Origin: Phytophthora quininea
Lineage: Eukaryota > Oomycota > Peronosporomycetes > Peronosporales > Peronosporaceae
Assembly: GCA_011947345.1 (NCBI GenBank)
Contig: JAAVTG010000629.1
Location: 16,107-80,106 of the forward strand
DNA: 64,000 bases
Direction of reading: 5' to 3'
Part shown: positions 1 through 11,923 of the stretch, piece by piece
Numbering within the stretch: position 1 is the first letter of the stretch
Layout of the letters: each line of letters opens with the position of its first letter
The notes under the pieces: generated by a model
Told to the model about the DNA's origin: nothing
The model's database searches: none
What the model saw: the letters and a program-made list of their open reading frames with translations, nothing else
Program-made: the position numbers and the translations under genes

Positions 1-3000
1 ACAAAAACGCCACCAATCTCTCGGATTCGACAATTTGTCGTTGTCTTCTCTTCGATCTAAGGCTGACGAGGAACGTGCTGATGAAGCGTGCGTGGGAGAG
101 TGTGCCCAGAGAACGTCATGAATATGTGAGGCGACTGAAGTGACCAGGCTGGGAAACGAAAGTATCCGCCCCAAACAGCCAGCTTCACAGACGACCAGAG
201 CGACAGAACGTGTCGGAAGAAGGGGAGTTACTCCAGATATCTGAAGGTATGTGCTCATTATCAAGCCTATCAAGCCGCTCGCCAAGCTGTTGCCACCAAT
301 TCGCAGACGAAGGAGGTACGACCGTCGGATATCCAACAGAGTGATGTCAACACTTCGCACTACACTGATAGTATTAGGCCTCTCTGTCTTTTTACCGCTA
401 CTTTGGAGATACCTTCGCAGGACTGCTACACCTAAAATTGATTTTCTTACCATTACGATGGGGAGGTTTAATTCGAGGTTTGTTTAATAGGATATACAAA
501 GCACACGTCCAATCATTCAGTCTTTTGACGGTTAAAGAACACACCAAACGCCGCCAACGAGTTCGCACCTTGTGCTCCCAAGACAAGTATACCGTGTGGC
601 ACCGCGCAACACTCCAGAAGATTAAGAGCTTTGTGATTGGATGTGAATAACTAGTTTTGGCTAAGGCGCCATCATTTTATCGAAACACTTAGAGACATAC
701 CGACAATTTTTCAAAACTCTGAACTTGCCACCTCCTACATATCAAGTAATATAAGTTAGATGGACGCTAGCTGCACAGCACAACCTAGCCGAATATGTTC
801 GACACCATGGCATGATGTATTGACATAGTTTAACGATGCCTCATATCTATTTTGGTGTTCGACCCACTACGAAAAATGGCCTGGTTGAGTTAGGCAATCG
901 TTGCTAAAAACTATGAAATGCACGCGGTTAGGCTAAAATGATTTAGAAAAAGAATAGAATTTGAAAGCAAAGGTCTGACAACCCCTACTTTGCGACCAGA
1001 CCAGTGACTGATAGCTAATCAGCATATTGCACGCAGAGCGGCAAATGACTTTGCGGCGCGCAAGCTTAACGTAGTTGCTCATTTGAACTGGAAGAATATA
1101 GACGAATACCACTTCCATGTGCCCTGGTGCTAAGTTGGAGCGTCACTAGAGACGAGCTAAGAGGTACATAGAAGCGCTAGTTGCTGCCCATTTAGAAAGC
1201 ATATGCGGGTGGTAGTGTTTTGATTTTTGTAGGTTCCAAATAAAACGGCCAATTCAAAATGAAACTTGCCCCATCCGCTCGGCTCTGCGTCGGTGTATTT
1301 AACGGCATGGCAGGTACAGAGACCTGGACGCGATTCGCATGCGATCATGTCAACTTGCCGAAGGACCGCGCCGGCAATCAGGTGCCTGTCAGATATTTTC
1401 TACAGCAAGTCTATAGAATCTCTTTTGCGTTGACTAAATTTTAAAGTGGTTGGCATCAATGTAGGTATTGTGGAGTTCACTCCGTAAGAAGCTACATGAA
1501 TCACCAACCACCGCGGCTCACCGACTCCAACTTCTCAACGTTCTCGTCTGGACAAGTGTGACACGATGTGAAACTGGATATTTTTCTATGGGATGCGTTA
1601 GGCGCATAATGACGACACGTGATTGGATAGTTTGAATATTTGAACGAGCAGTTACAAGTGCGTACAAGTGGGAGTAGGCTTGGGCGCAGCTGCGCTGGAC
1701 GCGGGAGGTCTACCAAGGAGATGTCTATAGGCTGGGAAGTGCGCGCAAGGGTGATACGAATACACCCTTGGACACGAATTTGCACTCAGTCCTGGCCACC
1801 TTCACAGTGAAGACAGGTCGCCTCATCGAAGAGGTCAAATCGCCGCACGGAACGTATCCGTGTGTGCGACCTGTCCCTGCCTTGGTCGCAGAATTCACTG
1901 CAGCGATAAAGACTCCGCCGCACCCGCAGTGAACATCAGGCCACCCTTGCCCGCACATTGTGTCCAAGATGTTCACATACAAGTTCTAAGACTATGCCGA
2001 CACGAGTGCGTCCAATGTGACGATGACTCTTGGACGCACATCTGGAGTTGTGATGATTCTTGGACGCGCAATTGCGTTCCATACGTCGACATACGAATCC
2101 TAAGTCTACTGTACACCAAGTGCGCCCAAGGTCCATGATGGCATATTCGTCCAGGTATGGAATTGACCATTGGCCGCACATGCCGTTATGTGGAGTTCAT
2201 TATGTGTGTCGACTACTATGGAGTGCACATGCGTCCAAGCCCAACCCGCGTCCAAGCCTCAAGTGACCTGAGCCTTGGACGCACATTTGTTCCTAAGAAG
2301 CCAGTTTGTGTGGAATGATTGCGCCAAGTTGAGCTTCGGGCAAGGATCCAGTGGAAGTGTCGAGTCGACAGGTTCCCCACCATACTAAGATCAAGATGTC
2401 TGTATAAGACTGATTTGTACCCAGAATCCTGGACACGTAGGACGCCAGAGAAGACTTAGATAAAAACAAACAGAGAGTTCGATTTGCCTTGAAACCCCGA
2501 AGTGGTCTTCGAAGCAGGTTTCCTGATAGACTGCGTGCAGGCTTGAAGGACAAGACGGCCCCAGCGTCGCCGGAGCTCCCCACCCGTCAAAGTCAAGTCA
2601 AGTTGGGTAGGGGATCTTAGGTTCGCGCCGAGGGTTCCCCATTCCGTATCCCAGTTGGGCCGTCTTCTCCGTGGGCGATCACCCATTTCATATTCCTCCT
2701 CCCAAGTGCGCGCCAGCACTTAGCGTACAAAGGCAAACCGGAATCGGAACTGCGTTCAAGGATCAAGAGAGGCCTAGGTTGGCCAGAGTACTCTCAAGCT
2801 CCGGAAGGTTACAAGTGTGAAGGCCAGTGGGCCAAGTGTATTCCCTCGTGAGAGGGTGGTGCGCGTTTGTCAAGGAGTGTCCAAGGTGACCCGAGTGTCT
2901 TGGACGCATATTCCTGAATCTACTCGGCTATAGACCCCCGTCCAAGGGTCTCAAAGAATAAGAGACGGCTGCATATTTGTGCGTTTGCACATCGGACTCT

Positions 3001-6000
3001 TTTGTATTGTTGGTTCTACGTGGAGGAGTTTCTCCTCAGTCAAGGCCCACCTCGCCACCTTCGCCGCAGAAGTGCGTCCAAGGGTGGCCGAGCCCCCAAC
3101 CAAGTTCTCCAAGTCCGACCACTGGACCAAGGCTGCCTGGTGGTAAATCCGGTCCGCCAGATCTAGCGATCGAACCCACAGGGATTGCCACAAGGTCACA
3201 CGCCAAAGGACCCTTGGACGCAGAATGGTGACTACTGATCTGCGCCCAACCTTCCTTCTCGAGTTCGTTCAAGGTTCTTCTGGGCTACGAGCTTCACCGT
3301 CCGCGGTGCCGCTATACAAACACCTCCTGGGCGAAAAGTTTCATCGGCCTTCGCCACAAGTGCAGTACCATCCCTCCTATTGTCACCATGCTACAGCCAA
3401 GCCACCGAACAGTTTCATCTCGCTGTGCGTTATTTTGCACACCGCCGTATTCAGGTTGCTCAGAGACTTGCTGCTCCCAAATGGGGCCACTCTCATTATG
3501 AACATCAATAGTCGCGAAATTCAAATCCTTGAACAGTTGAGAGGAACTCAATCGTTGCCTACGCTGCTATTTCTTCTGTATGTGAGGATTAGCTGACTGT
3601 ACAACATTTGCGGCGTTCCAGCGATCCTGGAGCTGAGTGCTGCTGATTCGATGGAACCGGTCGGTGTCCAAGGAAGTACACAGTTCCGATTCTTCCTTCG
3701 CCTTCGGAGATACTACTGGACGAATCTACTTGGTTACTATGACCCTCAATAAATTTCCTGTCGGCGCGACTTTGGCAGCATAATGGAACAACTCCAGGGT
3801 CACTCGAAACCCTCCATCTTCACCGACACTGGATGCTTTTGCGCTCTACTCAATATCCTGCCGGTCCATACAGAATGATTCTTGCTTCGTCAGCACAATG
3901 CGTCCGCGACCATCTGCCCCCTCCCCCCTCCATACTGGCGGAACCTCAACCGAGCTATTTTCGGACGACAGGGCCTCTCAGCCAGGACTCTCACGGCCAC
4001 GATCAGATGTTTGTTTGGGGCTCACATGAGCGCACTTTCCCGCCGACATTGTGCCCTAGAGATTGATATTTACAAACTCCGGCAGATCCTGACAGTCCTC
4101 ATCAACAAAGGTTTTCTCTAGTCTGATACGATTCCTCTACGTCCGAAGCCGTGCACCTTCACTTGGATCCGGAAACGGTAACAAGCACTCGTTTAGATGC
4201 ATCGTATACTTAGCACAGAAAAACCAAACCCGCGATCGCCAAACGTCTCAGCCAGGGGCTTACCAATACCAATGTTGTCGTCGACAAGACCTCGTTGATT
4301 TGATAACCACTGACAGTATCCTGGGTCAGTTGCATACACCTCTTGAATGGTTTTCGACTTGAGCTTGCCAAACGTTAATGTATTGCGCGTTCTACTTGAA
4401 ATTTCCGTGGTCGATTGGTTGAATCAACGGGGCCAAATCGCCAGGCAATCGCGCGAAAATCGATCTAACTATACTCTCATTAAGTACGAAATAGGACTTA
4501 CCATGGAACGTGACGGTACTACTCGGTCGATTTAAAAATGACTTGAGCATTGTATGTGGCGATTCCGCCTATGATCGTGAACCGGCCCAGATTGGAAAAC
4601 TTGGACAGAATTGACAATACGCATTGTGATGCATATCTGTATATGCAGCTTGATTCTTAAAAGGTATATTAAATTAGCGAAAGGAGTTTGGTGAAGAGTT
4701 TACAGAAATCATCGTGGTTGTCGTGCCGGAGGTAGTACAGCCAAAGAATACAATACTCTCCGCAATGCCCCAGCGTTCATATTGAACGAGAAATGGGGCC
4801 TGCTTGTAATCATCAGGGATCGCTAATGGTGGGGGCAGCTGCAGAGGATGATGTTGCAATCGGCACAAAATCGCCAAGGTATGACAGTCACCAACAACAA
4901 TCCTCCAGAACCAAGGTCGTCAAAAGTTGACCTACGCAGGGGATGGATACCGCGATTCGGCCCTTCCGGGACAGCGCTCGACGAGTACCCAGCTACAAGC
5001 AACCTTGGCCAGAGGCCTGCCTGAGCTCGGTAGCCTCTCTCTTCCTTCAATCGAGTCCCCGCTCAAAAAGTGGAGGAGTACATGTCATTATGCTTAGGCG
5101 CAATTAAAGTGCAGCGTCCTATCTGGAGCCACCGGTAAGGAGTATAGATTCTTCGAGACCTCCTCTTCGCGAAGAACGAGACACTTGCCTAACCCGGGCC
5201 GACTTTTTCGTTTTTGCGCTACCAGTACGTCAATACCCTCCGAGCTATGTTCCTTGGGGATCAATGGCACCCATAATCCAGGTCTGCGAAGGAGACTTAC
5301 TTGAAAGTGTTCCCTGTATGCTGGATTAGGAAAATCATGCTCTGAAAAATCTGTTGTCCAAAGGTCACTTCCTAGATGGTTTCTTATAACTCCTATACAT
5401 ATATGCAATGATATGAAGCTGTTACGACGACAGGCAGTCGGTCCCTATGGCAACTCTTCGTTGAGATCTTCCCCGAGCTACCTCTCGTTGAGTTCTCCCT
5501 CGTTGAGTAGAGTCTCAGCGATCCTGGATTTGGTGATAAACCCGCGATAACTGCGACGCGATCTCGACAGATGTCACATCCTTGTCCAGCGTCCTAATTT
5601 CGTATTTCCCTTCACCACAAAAGGGCGAAAGCTACGAGTTCTGATCAATCAAGAAGTATAGGACGAAGCTTTGACTGAAAAGATGGCAAACCTCTACGCA
5701 GAATCCATGGATAAGAACCTGTGCTCTTGGGATTCTGGTTACAAATTAGGCTTCTGCGCTTGTCTTGATTTGAGTATGTGTAGAGTTTGTTGACTCGACA
5801 CTTTTACAGGGTTCTTTCCCAGGTTCAACTTGTAGTGTAATCACCAGCACCAAAAACAGATCATCATCCTGGGCTGTGAGTACGATAACGTTATGAAGAA
5901 CCTGATTAATAAGGCCGAGAAGCCTGTACGTCAATTCAAGGGTAAAGCAGAAGGTAAAGTACGAACGTATTTCTCGAATCAATCGATACACAGCTTACCT

Positions 6001-6760
6001 CTGCGAAAAAACGCCCCAGGCATAGCTCAGTTGACGCACGCGCCTTAAGATCCCCTACCCGACTTGACACACTCCAACGACACCTCGGGGCGTCTTGTCC
6101 TACACGCTTGCACACACACGCACTCTCAAAAAACCGCTTCCAAAACCACTTGTGGGCTTCTTGGCAGATTGAACTCTCTGTTCGTTTCTATCTAAGACTC
6201 TTTCTCTCTCCTCTCTAGCACACTTAAGTTCAGGACGCACTTGATACCCTGAACGCACTTTCATCCCGAACGCCGGTCCTTGAACGCACACTCGATACAT
6301 CCGAATAGTGAAACCCATAGTAGTATAATGCGTCCAAGAATTATCGTCTTGGGCTCATCTGCGCACAGGATCTTCGACTGCATTCAGGACGTCAAAATCT
6401 GCAGTCAATATGCATGATCTGCGTTCAGGATAACTTGGACTGCATTCGGGATAACTTCAGTGGGGACGCATTCTGGGAGCATGCCTGATACCTGCTAAGG
6501 GTGCTGCAGGGCCTTTGTTACTGGCCAAGGCAAGGGCGGGTCTTCGGGCAGATACGTTCTGCACTGAGATTTACACCTTAAGAGGTAACCCACATTCAGG
6601 ACGAGGGGCGGCCGAGACTGAGTGCTTATCTGCGTCCAAGGAGATTTTGCATCCTTGCACGCGCTTCTCGTAGCTGAAGTCCCTCCTTGGTAGGGCACCC
6701 GCACCCAGCGCAGCTGCATTTAAACAGGCTCCCACGATACGCATGCGTCGTTTCTCACTC
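1..6760. other. Gene-poor tract without supportable genes
   Basis: All open frames here are short (about 60-120 codons), overlap on both strands and show no recognisable domain. Nothing supportable is seen in 1-1690 or 3260-6200. Parts of 1690-3260 and 6200-6700 share a motif annotated separately. The tract is probably old repeat sequence. Confidence 0.5.
1763..3222. repeat. Cluster of CTTGGACGCA / TGCGTCCAAG motifs
   Basis: About a dozen exact or one-mismatch copies of a 10-bp motif occur on both strands, near 1763, 2008, 2030, 2060, 2121, 2230, 2249, 2273, 2890, 2938, 3072 and 3212. More degenerate copies lie near 6232, 6330, 6470 and 6635. Spacing is irregular, so this is not a simple tandem array. 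It could be subterminal repeats of a decayed transposon or clustered protein-binding sites. No coding function is visible. Confidence 0.5.
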
Positions 6761-6829
6761 GAGATTTTCATTCACGAATCAGCGTCCGGTTTTTGAGTTT
6801 AGTATACTCCACATAGAAAAATCCGCTTT

Positions 6830-7080
6830 CACATCGTGCCAACTCTGTGCCAAAGCAGCTGTGGGCCGCAGGTAGTAGACACTCTGAGAGCGTGTAGGTG
6901 TAGGCGTGAGAGTTCTGGTTGCCTTTCAAAACGGCCAACGTCGTCGTGCCATTCGCCCAGAAGCCATCCCACACCGTGCCAGACGCATCGTCGTTTTACC
7001 GACTGAAGCACACATTGGGGTCGTTCTCGAGTCACCTCCACTAGCTCTTAACCTGGTTTGGGCCGTCGAAATAGAGGATT
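6830..7080 (-). pseudogene. Tc1/mariner-type (DDE_3) transposase fragment
   Basis: Reading the minus strand, the segment around 6974-6840 encodes a stretch beginning WDGFWANGTTTLAVLKG and continuing with LLPAAHSCFGTE. This resembles the middle of DDE_3 transposases of the Tc1/mariner superfamily, between the first and second catalytic Asp. Just upstream an FDGPNQV-like stretch (about 7075) resembles the region around the first Asp. Stops and frame changes interrupt it and no ends were found. What remains is a non-functional relic; the family assignment rests on pattern recognition. Confidence 0.55.
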
Positions 7081-7208
7081 TCAGAAGGACCGAAAATCGT
7101 AAAAAAAAGTAGCCAGAATGTGGTAGCGACGCCATATATTTTAGAGGCCGCGTCGGACTGTATTTTGCGATTCCGAAAACCAGTGCGGCTGCCCCTCGCC
7201 ACGGCATA

Positions 7209-7409
7209 ATGAGAAGGAAATTTAAAAAGGCGTCAACCATTGCTGTTTCTCGCATGCCAACTCAAATCCGAGGGCCGTGCGCATTTGAGAAGTGTCTTGC
7301 GGATAAGACTGAAGAGATTGATGCAGAAATGTGCTCGGCTGTGACCTGCGCAAGACGGATTCACTATTTCTGCTCGAACGCGCTCCTGGATGGGGAGTTA
7401 GCGGCCTGA
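7209..7409 (+). other. Short Cys/His-rich open frame, unassigned
   Basis: A 66-codon frame from an ATG has a spacing of Cys and His residues (C..C, then C....C....H..C) that could form a zinc-binding finger. It precedes the Myb-like reading frame of the Harbinger relic and may belong to the same mobile element. No family is recognised and the frame may be incidental. Confidence 0.2.
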
Positions 7410-7620
7410 GTCAATTCAAGATCCTGTCTGCAAGCACTGAGAGCAGCCTCGGCAGCGCTAAGTACACGAACAACTGGTCTGACCAAAGCTCCCAGTCGAA
7501 GGAAGTCTGCGGCAGCATTAGCGTCGTACCGTCGCTAATCAAAAGAAGCACTACATGCCAATGTTGATCTTGGCACTGCGCGCTCTGGCAAGGTGCGATC
7601 CGCCAGAGCGATAGCAGCTC

Positions 7621-8594
7621 ATGCTACCAGGAAGCCTCCTCGGTCGAAAAGAAGAAAATAAACGCCGCCTCCGTCCAAACACGGCCACTTCTAAGACCGC
7701 AAGTACAGAGGCTAGACTTGCAGCCGAGGCTCACGGCAACGACATTTCTGGCATGCCGCCATTGGTTTCTTTGGCAGCATCAATACCAAGTCCCAGAGCG
7801 GGAGTAGGTGCATTCGGAGTGGGCGGTAGCTACAATGACGAGAGTCTAATCAGATTTGGAAACGACAGGGAAAGTAGCGACTTCGCTGCTACAAGTGATA
7901 GTGATGTTGATGACGGCAGCACAGAAAACGACAGCTCAATACCGTTGGCGAACAGAAAAGAAGATTTTTCTTCACCAAGGCTGCCAATTTAGCGCTGCTG
8001 CAAGAGATGCTTGGTGTCGAACCATACGCTGCTCCGCATGGAAAGCAATATCAGGAGGTAGCAGATAATCTGAGCAGTCATTTCCATGTCGTTCCCAAGT
8101 TGAGCAGTAGAACCGTCACGGGCCACTACAAACTGTCGGTGGACGAGTTCTACCTAAACGGCAATTCGTATCGCAAGAAGTCCGGCGCGAAGGAGTATTA
8201 TAACGAACATAGACAACTACTGCATGAACAAGGGGGCCAGATTGCAGACACAAGGAGAGAGAAAACAGTCAAGCACCGTTCCCAGAGGAGTGATGCGGAG
8301 GAGAAGGAGCGACTCACTGGACCTGGAAACGAAGATAACACTGCCTCTGTGTCGACATCCGAAGTGTCCGCCCCAGCGACGAATAAACGTCCTGCACGAG
8401 GTGGGCCCCTTGGCCTCTACCTGGAGATACCAGCTGTAAACCATCACAAAGACACCATGCTGCAACGTAGTATGGTGAAGTTGAAGAAGCGAAAAGCGGG
8501 GGCTAAAGAGAGTCGATGGAAAATAGAATTCGAATTCAAACGCAGGAAGCACGCTCTCGATGAACGCATCCACGCGCTAAGGCCCATTGCATAG
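7621..8594 (+). pseudogene. Myb/SANT-like accessory protein of a Harbinger element, frameshifted
   Basis: Two overlapping frames form one coding region. 7621-7992 gives a Ser/Asp-rich low-complexity segment. A second frame, open from about 7912 to the stop at 8594, gives a globular part with a KAANLALLQEMLGVEPYA stretch, a basic region and a charged C-terminal helix. In form it resembles the DNA-binding partner proteins that PIF/Harbinger elements encode beside their DDE transposase, and the adjacent minus-strand region is such a transposase. The frame change lies near 7912-7990. The stop at 8594 is only 3 bp from the truncated end of the transposase, so the C-terminus may be lost. The Myb/SANT assignment is by context. 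Confidence 0.5.
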
Positions 8595-8597
8595 CGC

Positions 8598-9000
8598 CCC
8601 CTACCCTTTACTTGGCCTGCAAACAGGCCTCGCAGTGCCATCGATGAAGCCCCAAACACCGTCCACACCACCAGGGCTCTTGGAAGTGATCACGGGGCAG
8701 TACCGATCTAAGGTGCGGGCGATCCGACCCTCATCAAAGTACAGTAAATCCGAGAAGTTCTCCTGGATATGCTCCACGACGAAGTAGAAACATGACAGAG
8801 TATCGACGGGGCCCGCCCAAACATTGCTACCATATCGATCCAGCGATGAGGAAACGTCATTCGTCTCGAGCAGATAGCAAGCGCATCCAGAGCTGTCGAG
8901 CGAACGCCCTCCTTCGTGATGACAGGGTCTAGGAGTTTTATGTTGTGGCGAAGCGCAATCACGAAATCGTCTGCGATCAGCCAGCACACGGCGCCCAGAC
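8598..9000 (-). pseudogene. PIF/Harbinger DDE transposase, central fragment
   Basis: The minus strand encodes, across two frames, a helix-turn-helix-like stretch (ALDALAICSRRM, then WIDMVAMFGRAPS), then NFSDLLYFDEGRIAR and finally VWGFIDGTARPVCRP. The last is the typical surrounding of the first catalytic Asp of DDE_Tnp_4 (Harbinger) transposases. Sequence stops immediately after this motif at 8598, so the second Asp and the Glu are missing. One frameshift lies near 8800. With the fragment at 9782-10072 and the Myb-like gene it outlines a deletion derivative of a two-gene Harbinger transposon. Confidence 0.7.
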
Positions 9001-9059
9001 TACCGACTAACGGAGGGGTACTCCGATCGTCCGTGAAGGGGATGCTGAAGTCTTCTCAC

Positions 9060-9634
9060 CTTGTGTACCCGTCGGTTGGGCCAGCTCTGCTCCTCGGGAA
9101 ACTCGAGAGGGTGTGCAGCTGTTGCAAGATGAACCGCCTTGGCGCGGCACGGAACTGTTGGAAGCTGCGCGGGAACTCTTCACGCAGCCGCCGGTGGTGG
9201 GGTGTCAGCTCCGACCGAGTAGCTCGAGGTCGGGGTTGACGGGGTTGCCTTGGTTGGGTGTGTACCCAGGGGTTGTCCTTTCCAATGGGGCTCTTGCGAG
9301 CGCTTGACCGCTTCCTGTAGCGGGGGCTTGAGGGTTGAGGGTGATCACCGGCCACAAATCTCCGGGGCCTTAGCAACAGCGAGGGTGGGCCAATATACTT
9401 CCCGTGCCCCGATGACCACTTGTGTACTAGAAGGCAAAATCGACTCTCTGTTTGTTCCTTATGCTTCCTCCTTGCTTTGCCTATCCTGTACCCTACATCG
9501 CTCCTACGTGGCCTTGCGTCTTACTTGATTCATTCCCTTCGCATCCCGCCTGAAACTGGCCGCACTGTAGGCCTCCATGTGGGTGAAACTCCGTCACATC
9601 ATGTCCCGACCTGAGTTCCATCATACACCATTGG
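9060..9634. other. Unassigned sequence interrupting the Harbinger transposase
   Basis: This stretch separates the N-terminal and central transposase fragments. It has open frames on both strands, but none is recognised. A short part near 9010-9080 resembles 10780-10850 (shared GGGGTACTCCGAT and TCACCTTGTGTACCCGTC), so some sequence is repeated locally. It may be a later insertion or a diverged intron-like spacer. Confidence 0.35.
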
Positions 9635-9733
9635 TGATCGCAGTCGATGAGTGATGGTCGCCGTTCATGATCGCCATCGCTGAATGATGGTAACCATTCC
9701 TGATCGCGGTCCGTGGGTGAAGGTCAGATCTGA
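9635..9733. repeat. 33-bp imperfect tandem repeat, three units
   Basis: Three consecutive units of 33 bp begin with TGATCGC at 9635, 9668 and 9701 and share a GTGATGGT-like core. The units diverge by roughly a third. The length is a multiple of three, but no coding context is visible. Confidence 0.6.
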
Positions 9734-9781
9734 ACCCATATCAGGAAGAATCCAGTGGGCGTCCCTTCGCGTGACTACCCA

Positions 9782-10072
9782 TCACTCAACAGTCGCGTTT
9801 TCTCCAGGCCGCTTCTCCACAATGTGCTGCACAAGAATCTTCAACTCGCTCGTGGTAAAGCAGAACTGGTCCTTGGCTTCGGAGTCCGTCATGGCTAGGA
9901 TATCGAGCCGAAACTCTGGCACCAGAATACGATCCCTGTACGAAAAAGGCGTGTCTGTCAACCGCTCGAGCTCAAGCAGCAGGAACAACTCCAGTTCTTC
10001 GTCTTCTACCTCGCGATGATGTGCGAGTGCCCACATCTCTAAGCGTCTGCATTCTGGTTTAAAGAGTGACAT
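9782..10072 (-). pseudogene. PIF/Harbinger transposase, N-terminal fragment
   Basis: A 96-codon minus-strand frame encodes an acidic leucine-rich segment followed by LDILAMTDSEAKDQFCFT and TSELKILVQHI. This looks like the conserved N-terminal helical region of oomycete Harbinger transposases, which precedes the helix-turn-helix seen at 8990. It is separated from that part by about 700 bp of unrelated sequence. Start codon context at 10072 is plausible. Confidence 0.5.
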
Positions 10073-10854
10073 TTAGTGAAGTGAGACGCATAGGCGGCTG
10101 GATCACGCAGGAAATTAGCGACGAATCTTATTGAACACCCGATGGCTTTAACAATCTGAATGCTGTTAACGCCCTGGGCAGCGTAAACATTGATCTACCC
10201 GCGAACGCGATAAGCTGACTTATCCTGCCCATAGCAACGTTTGCGAAACAGCAAATTCAATGTGTGTATGTATATCTGTTTAGGGAGGGTATATGGTTTA
10301 AGCGGATGCAGCCGATACGGGTAACCCGCGTTATTTTCCGCACTGAGGTAGTGTTTATTTATTGCTCCTTCGTCTGAGAGCGGTACCGGCTACTGCGAAC
10401 CGGAAAATTTGGACGACGTTTTTAGTTACGTGAGCTTGTCATTTAGTACCAAATCATATGGTCGGATTTACACGTCGAGCTATTGGAAGCATAAGAGAAT
10501 GAATCGATCGTTGAGGACGACCGTGAAATTTTGTGGCTCAGTCGAATTGTAAACACAAGCAAAAGAACAAGTTCCTCAATACGTTTTTACGTGATGTCGC
10601 TCATGGGAACGATTTCAAGATGCTTTCAAGAAGTTTTAGAATTCGACGTACCAGCACGTTCCACTTCGGACGTCAAAAGGTCAGACACCACAACGCACAG
10701 ATCGCCGCCACTGTAAACTGTGGTGTAGCGGGATGTGTCCTAATTCGCTTCCACTGTGCATAGAGACTGACTAAAGGAGGGGGTACTCCGATATCCGCGA
10801 GGTTGCTAGAGTTGTGTTCACCTTGTGTACCCGTCAGTGGACTGAATCTGCTCG
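10073..10854. other. Intergenic, nothing supportable
   Basis: No frame longer than about 80 codons with recognisable content. Part of 10740-10850 is similar to 8990-9080 on the same strand, which suggests a second decayed copy of part of the Harbinger-associated sequence. Confidence 0.4.
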
Positions 10855-11499
10855 TTGAGTTTTGCACAGCAAAAGCTGCGCGCCGAGGATCATCGCCCTG
10901 AAGCGGACGCGAGCCGACACGATTCAACTCTTCGATGTAGAGGTCTTCGGTACGCAAAATCTCGCGCGTTACTCGAAAAAATCGCCGATACAATGTCACT
11001 GCAGTCGGCGGATTTGAGTACACACGGCTGGAAAAGTTTTATAAAGCTTTTTCAAGACTCGCAATATCATTTTTTACCGGTGAAGTTCTGCAAAATGAAG
11101 TGGTCCAAAGCGCTCTTGCCGAAGCCGTCCCGGTTTGACGATCCTCTTGTTGACACCAACCGCGCTGTTGACGCTGGTCTTGTTGACCGTACTGCTGGAG
11201 CTGACACTGACGCTGAACCTACTGATCCTGCTAATGTTGAAGCTGCTCGTGCCGAAATGGAAGCTGAACGTACGGCTCTTGTTAACGTCCGTGATAACGA
11301 TGACATGACATCTTGCGTTGGTGAAAAGCGTCCGCGATCCAAGAACGAAGATGTTGCAGCAGCGTTGAGCTTGTATCCAGAATCCTCTCTGCCGCAGACA
11401 AATTCGCTGGCACCTCGGTCTTCACCACCAACACAAACAGCGCCGGTGGGTGCCGCACCACGTACGTGTTTGCAATCCCGCCGCAGATCACAGGGCTAA
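10855..11499 (+). CDS. Hypothetical protein, acidic Ala/Glu-rich middle
   Basis: A 214-codon frame opens with an ATG. Its middle (roughly residues 95-145) is rich in Asp, Ala and Glu with a quasi-repeating GTTGACGCTG-like DNA pattern, and its end is Pro/Ser-rich. No family is recognised. A neighbouring frame stays coding-like, with two stops, up to 11770, where the inverted repeat of the Fanzor-related element begins, so the gene may have been cut by that insertion. It could also be a chance frame. Confidence 0.25.
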   Translation: MSFAQQKLRAEDHRPEADASRHDSTLRCRGLRYAKSRALLEKIADTMSLQSADLSTHGWKSFIKLFQDSQYHFLPVKFCKMKWSKALLPKPSRFDDPLVDTNRAVDAGLVDRTAGADTDAEPTDPANVEAARAEMEAERTALVNVRDNDDMTSCVGEKRPRSKNEDVAAALSLYPESSLPQTNSLAPRSSPPTQTAPVGAAPRTCLQSRRRSQG

Positions 11500-11771
11500 A
11501 CAAAACGCAAAGCGAATCACGTGAAACAGCTACAGGAAGCTCGCCGTCTTGCGCAAGACAATTAAAACAAGCCGAAGCACCGGGCCGTTACATTCGAGGA
11601 TGTAGACCTCTTACTGACTGGTCGCTGCAGCTACCATTCTGCGCAGCACGTTGTCTTCGCTTAGGATTTTCCAGTCGCTGGGATCATAGAACAACCAAAG
11701 ATCCGCGAAATGTCTACCCCAGAAGAGCTACCGGTAGTTACAACAGAGCTCTCTGCTGACAATGTTGAAGA
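11500..11771 (+). other. Coding-like remnant abutting the Fanzor element end
   Basis: One plus-strand frame here reads as a plausible charged protein segment interrupted by two stop codons, and ends exactly at the start of the conserved inverted repeat at 11772. It may be the continuation of the hypothetical protein upstream. No family is recognised. Confidence 0.2.
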
Positions 11772-11923
11772 GCCTTAGGAGTTCTAGCGACTATCATTCT
11801 AGCTACCGACTCGTGGGCCTGTAACGCGACGTCCGAAGACGCCAGTTCCTCGCCAGGACGCAAGCGCACCAGCCAGGAATGCAGGTCTCCCCGACGTAGG
11901 CTGCGCCGGGTGTTCTAGCAGGG
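11772..11923 (-). ncRNA. Conserved 3' module of the Fanzor element: candidate guide-RNA/right end
   Basis: Directly downstream of the Fanzor stop codon lies about 150 bp that recurs, roughly 97 percent identical by eye, at 53144-53295 in an element with no intact Fanzor. Its outer 47 bp (starting GCCTTAGGAGTTCTAGC at 11772) is the terminal repeat of that other element. In characterised Fanzor and TnpB systems the guide (omega) RNA is transcribed from the 3' end of the gene into the element's right end, so conservation here fits such an RNA. Inverted CTAG-containing blocks (TTCTAGC, TGCTAGAAC) could form stems. Expression and folding are untested; it could be only a transposon end. Confidence 0.35.

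Noticed and set aside
3225..3596. 123-codon plus-strand frame as a gene
   Set aside because: No domain, no intron or promoter signals and an equal-length antisense frame. It cannot be told from chance.
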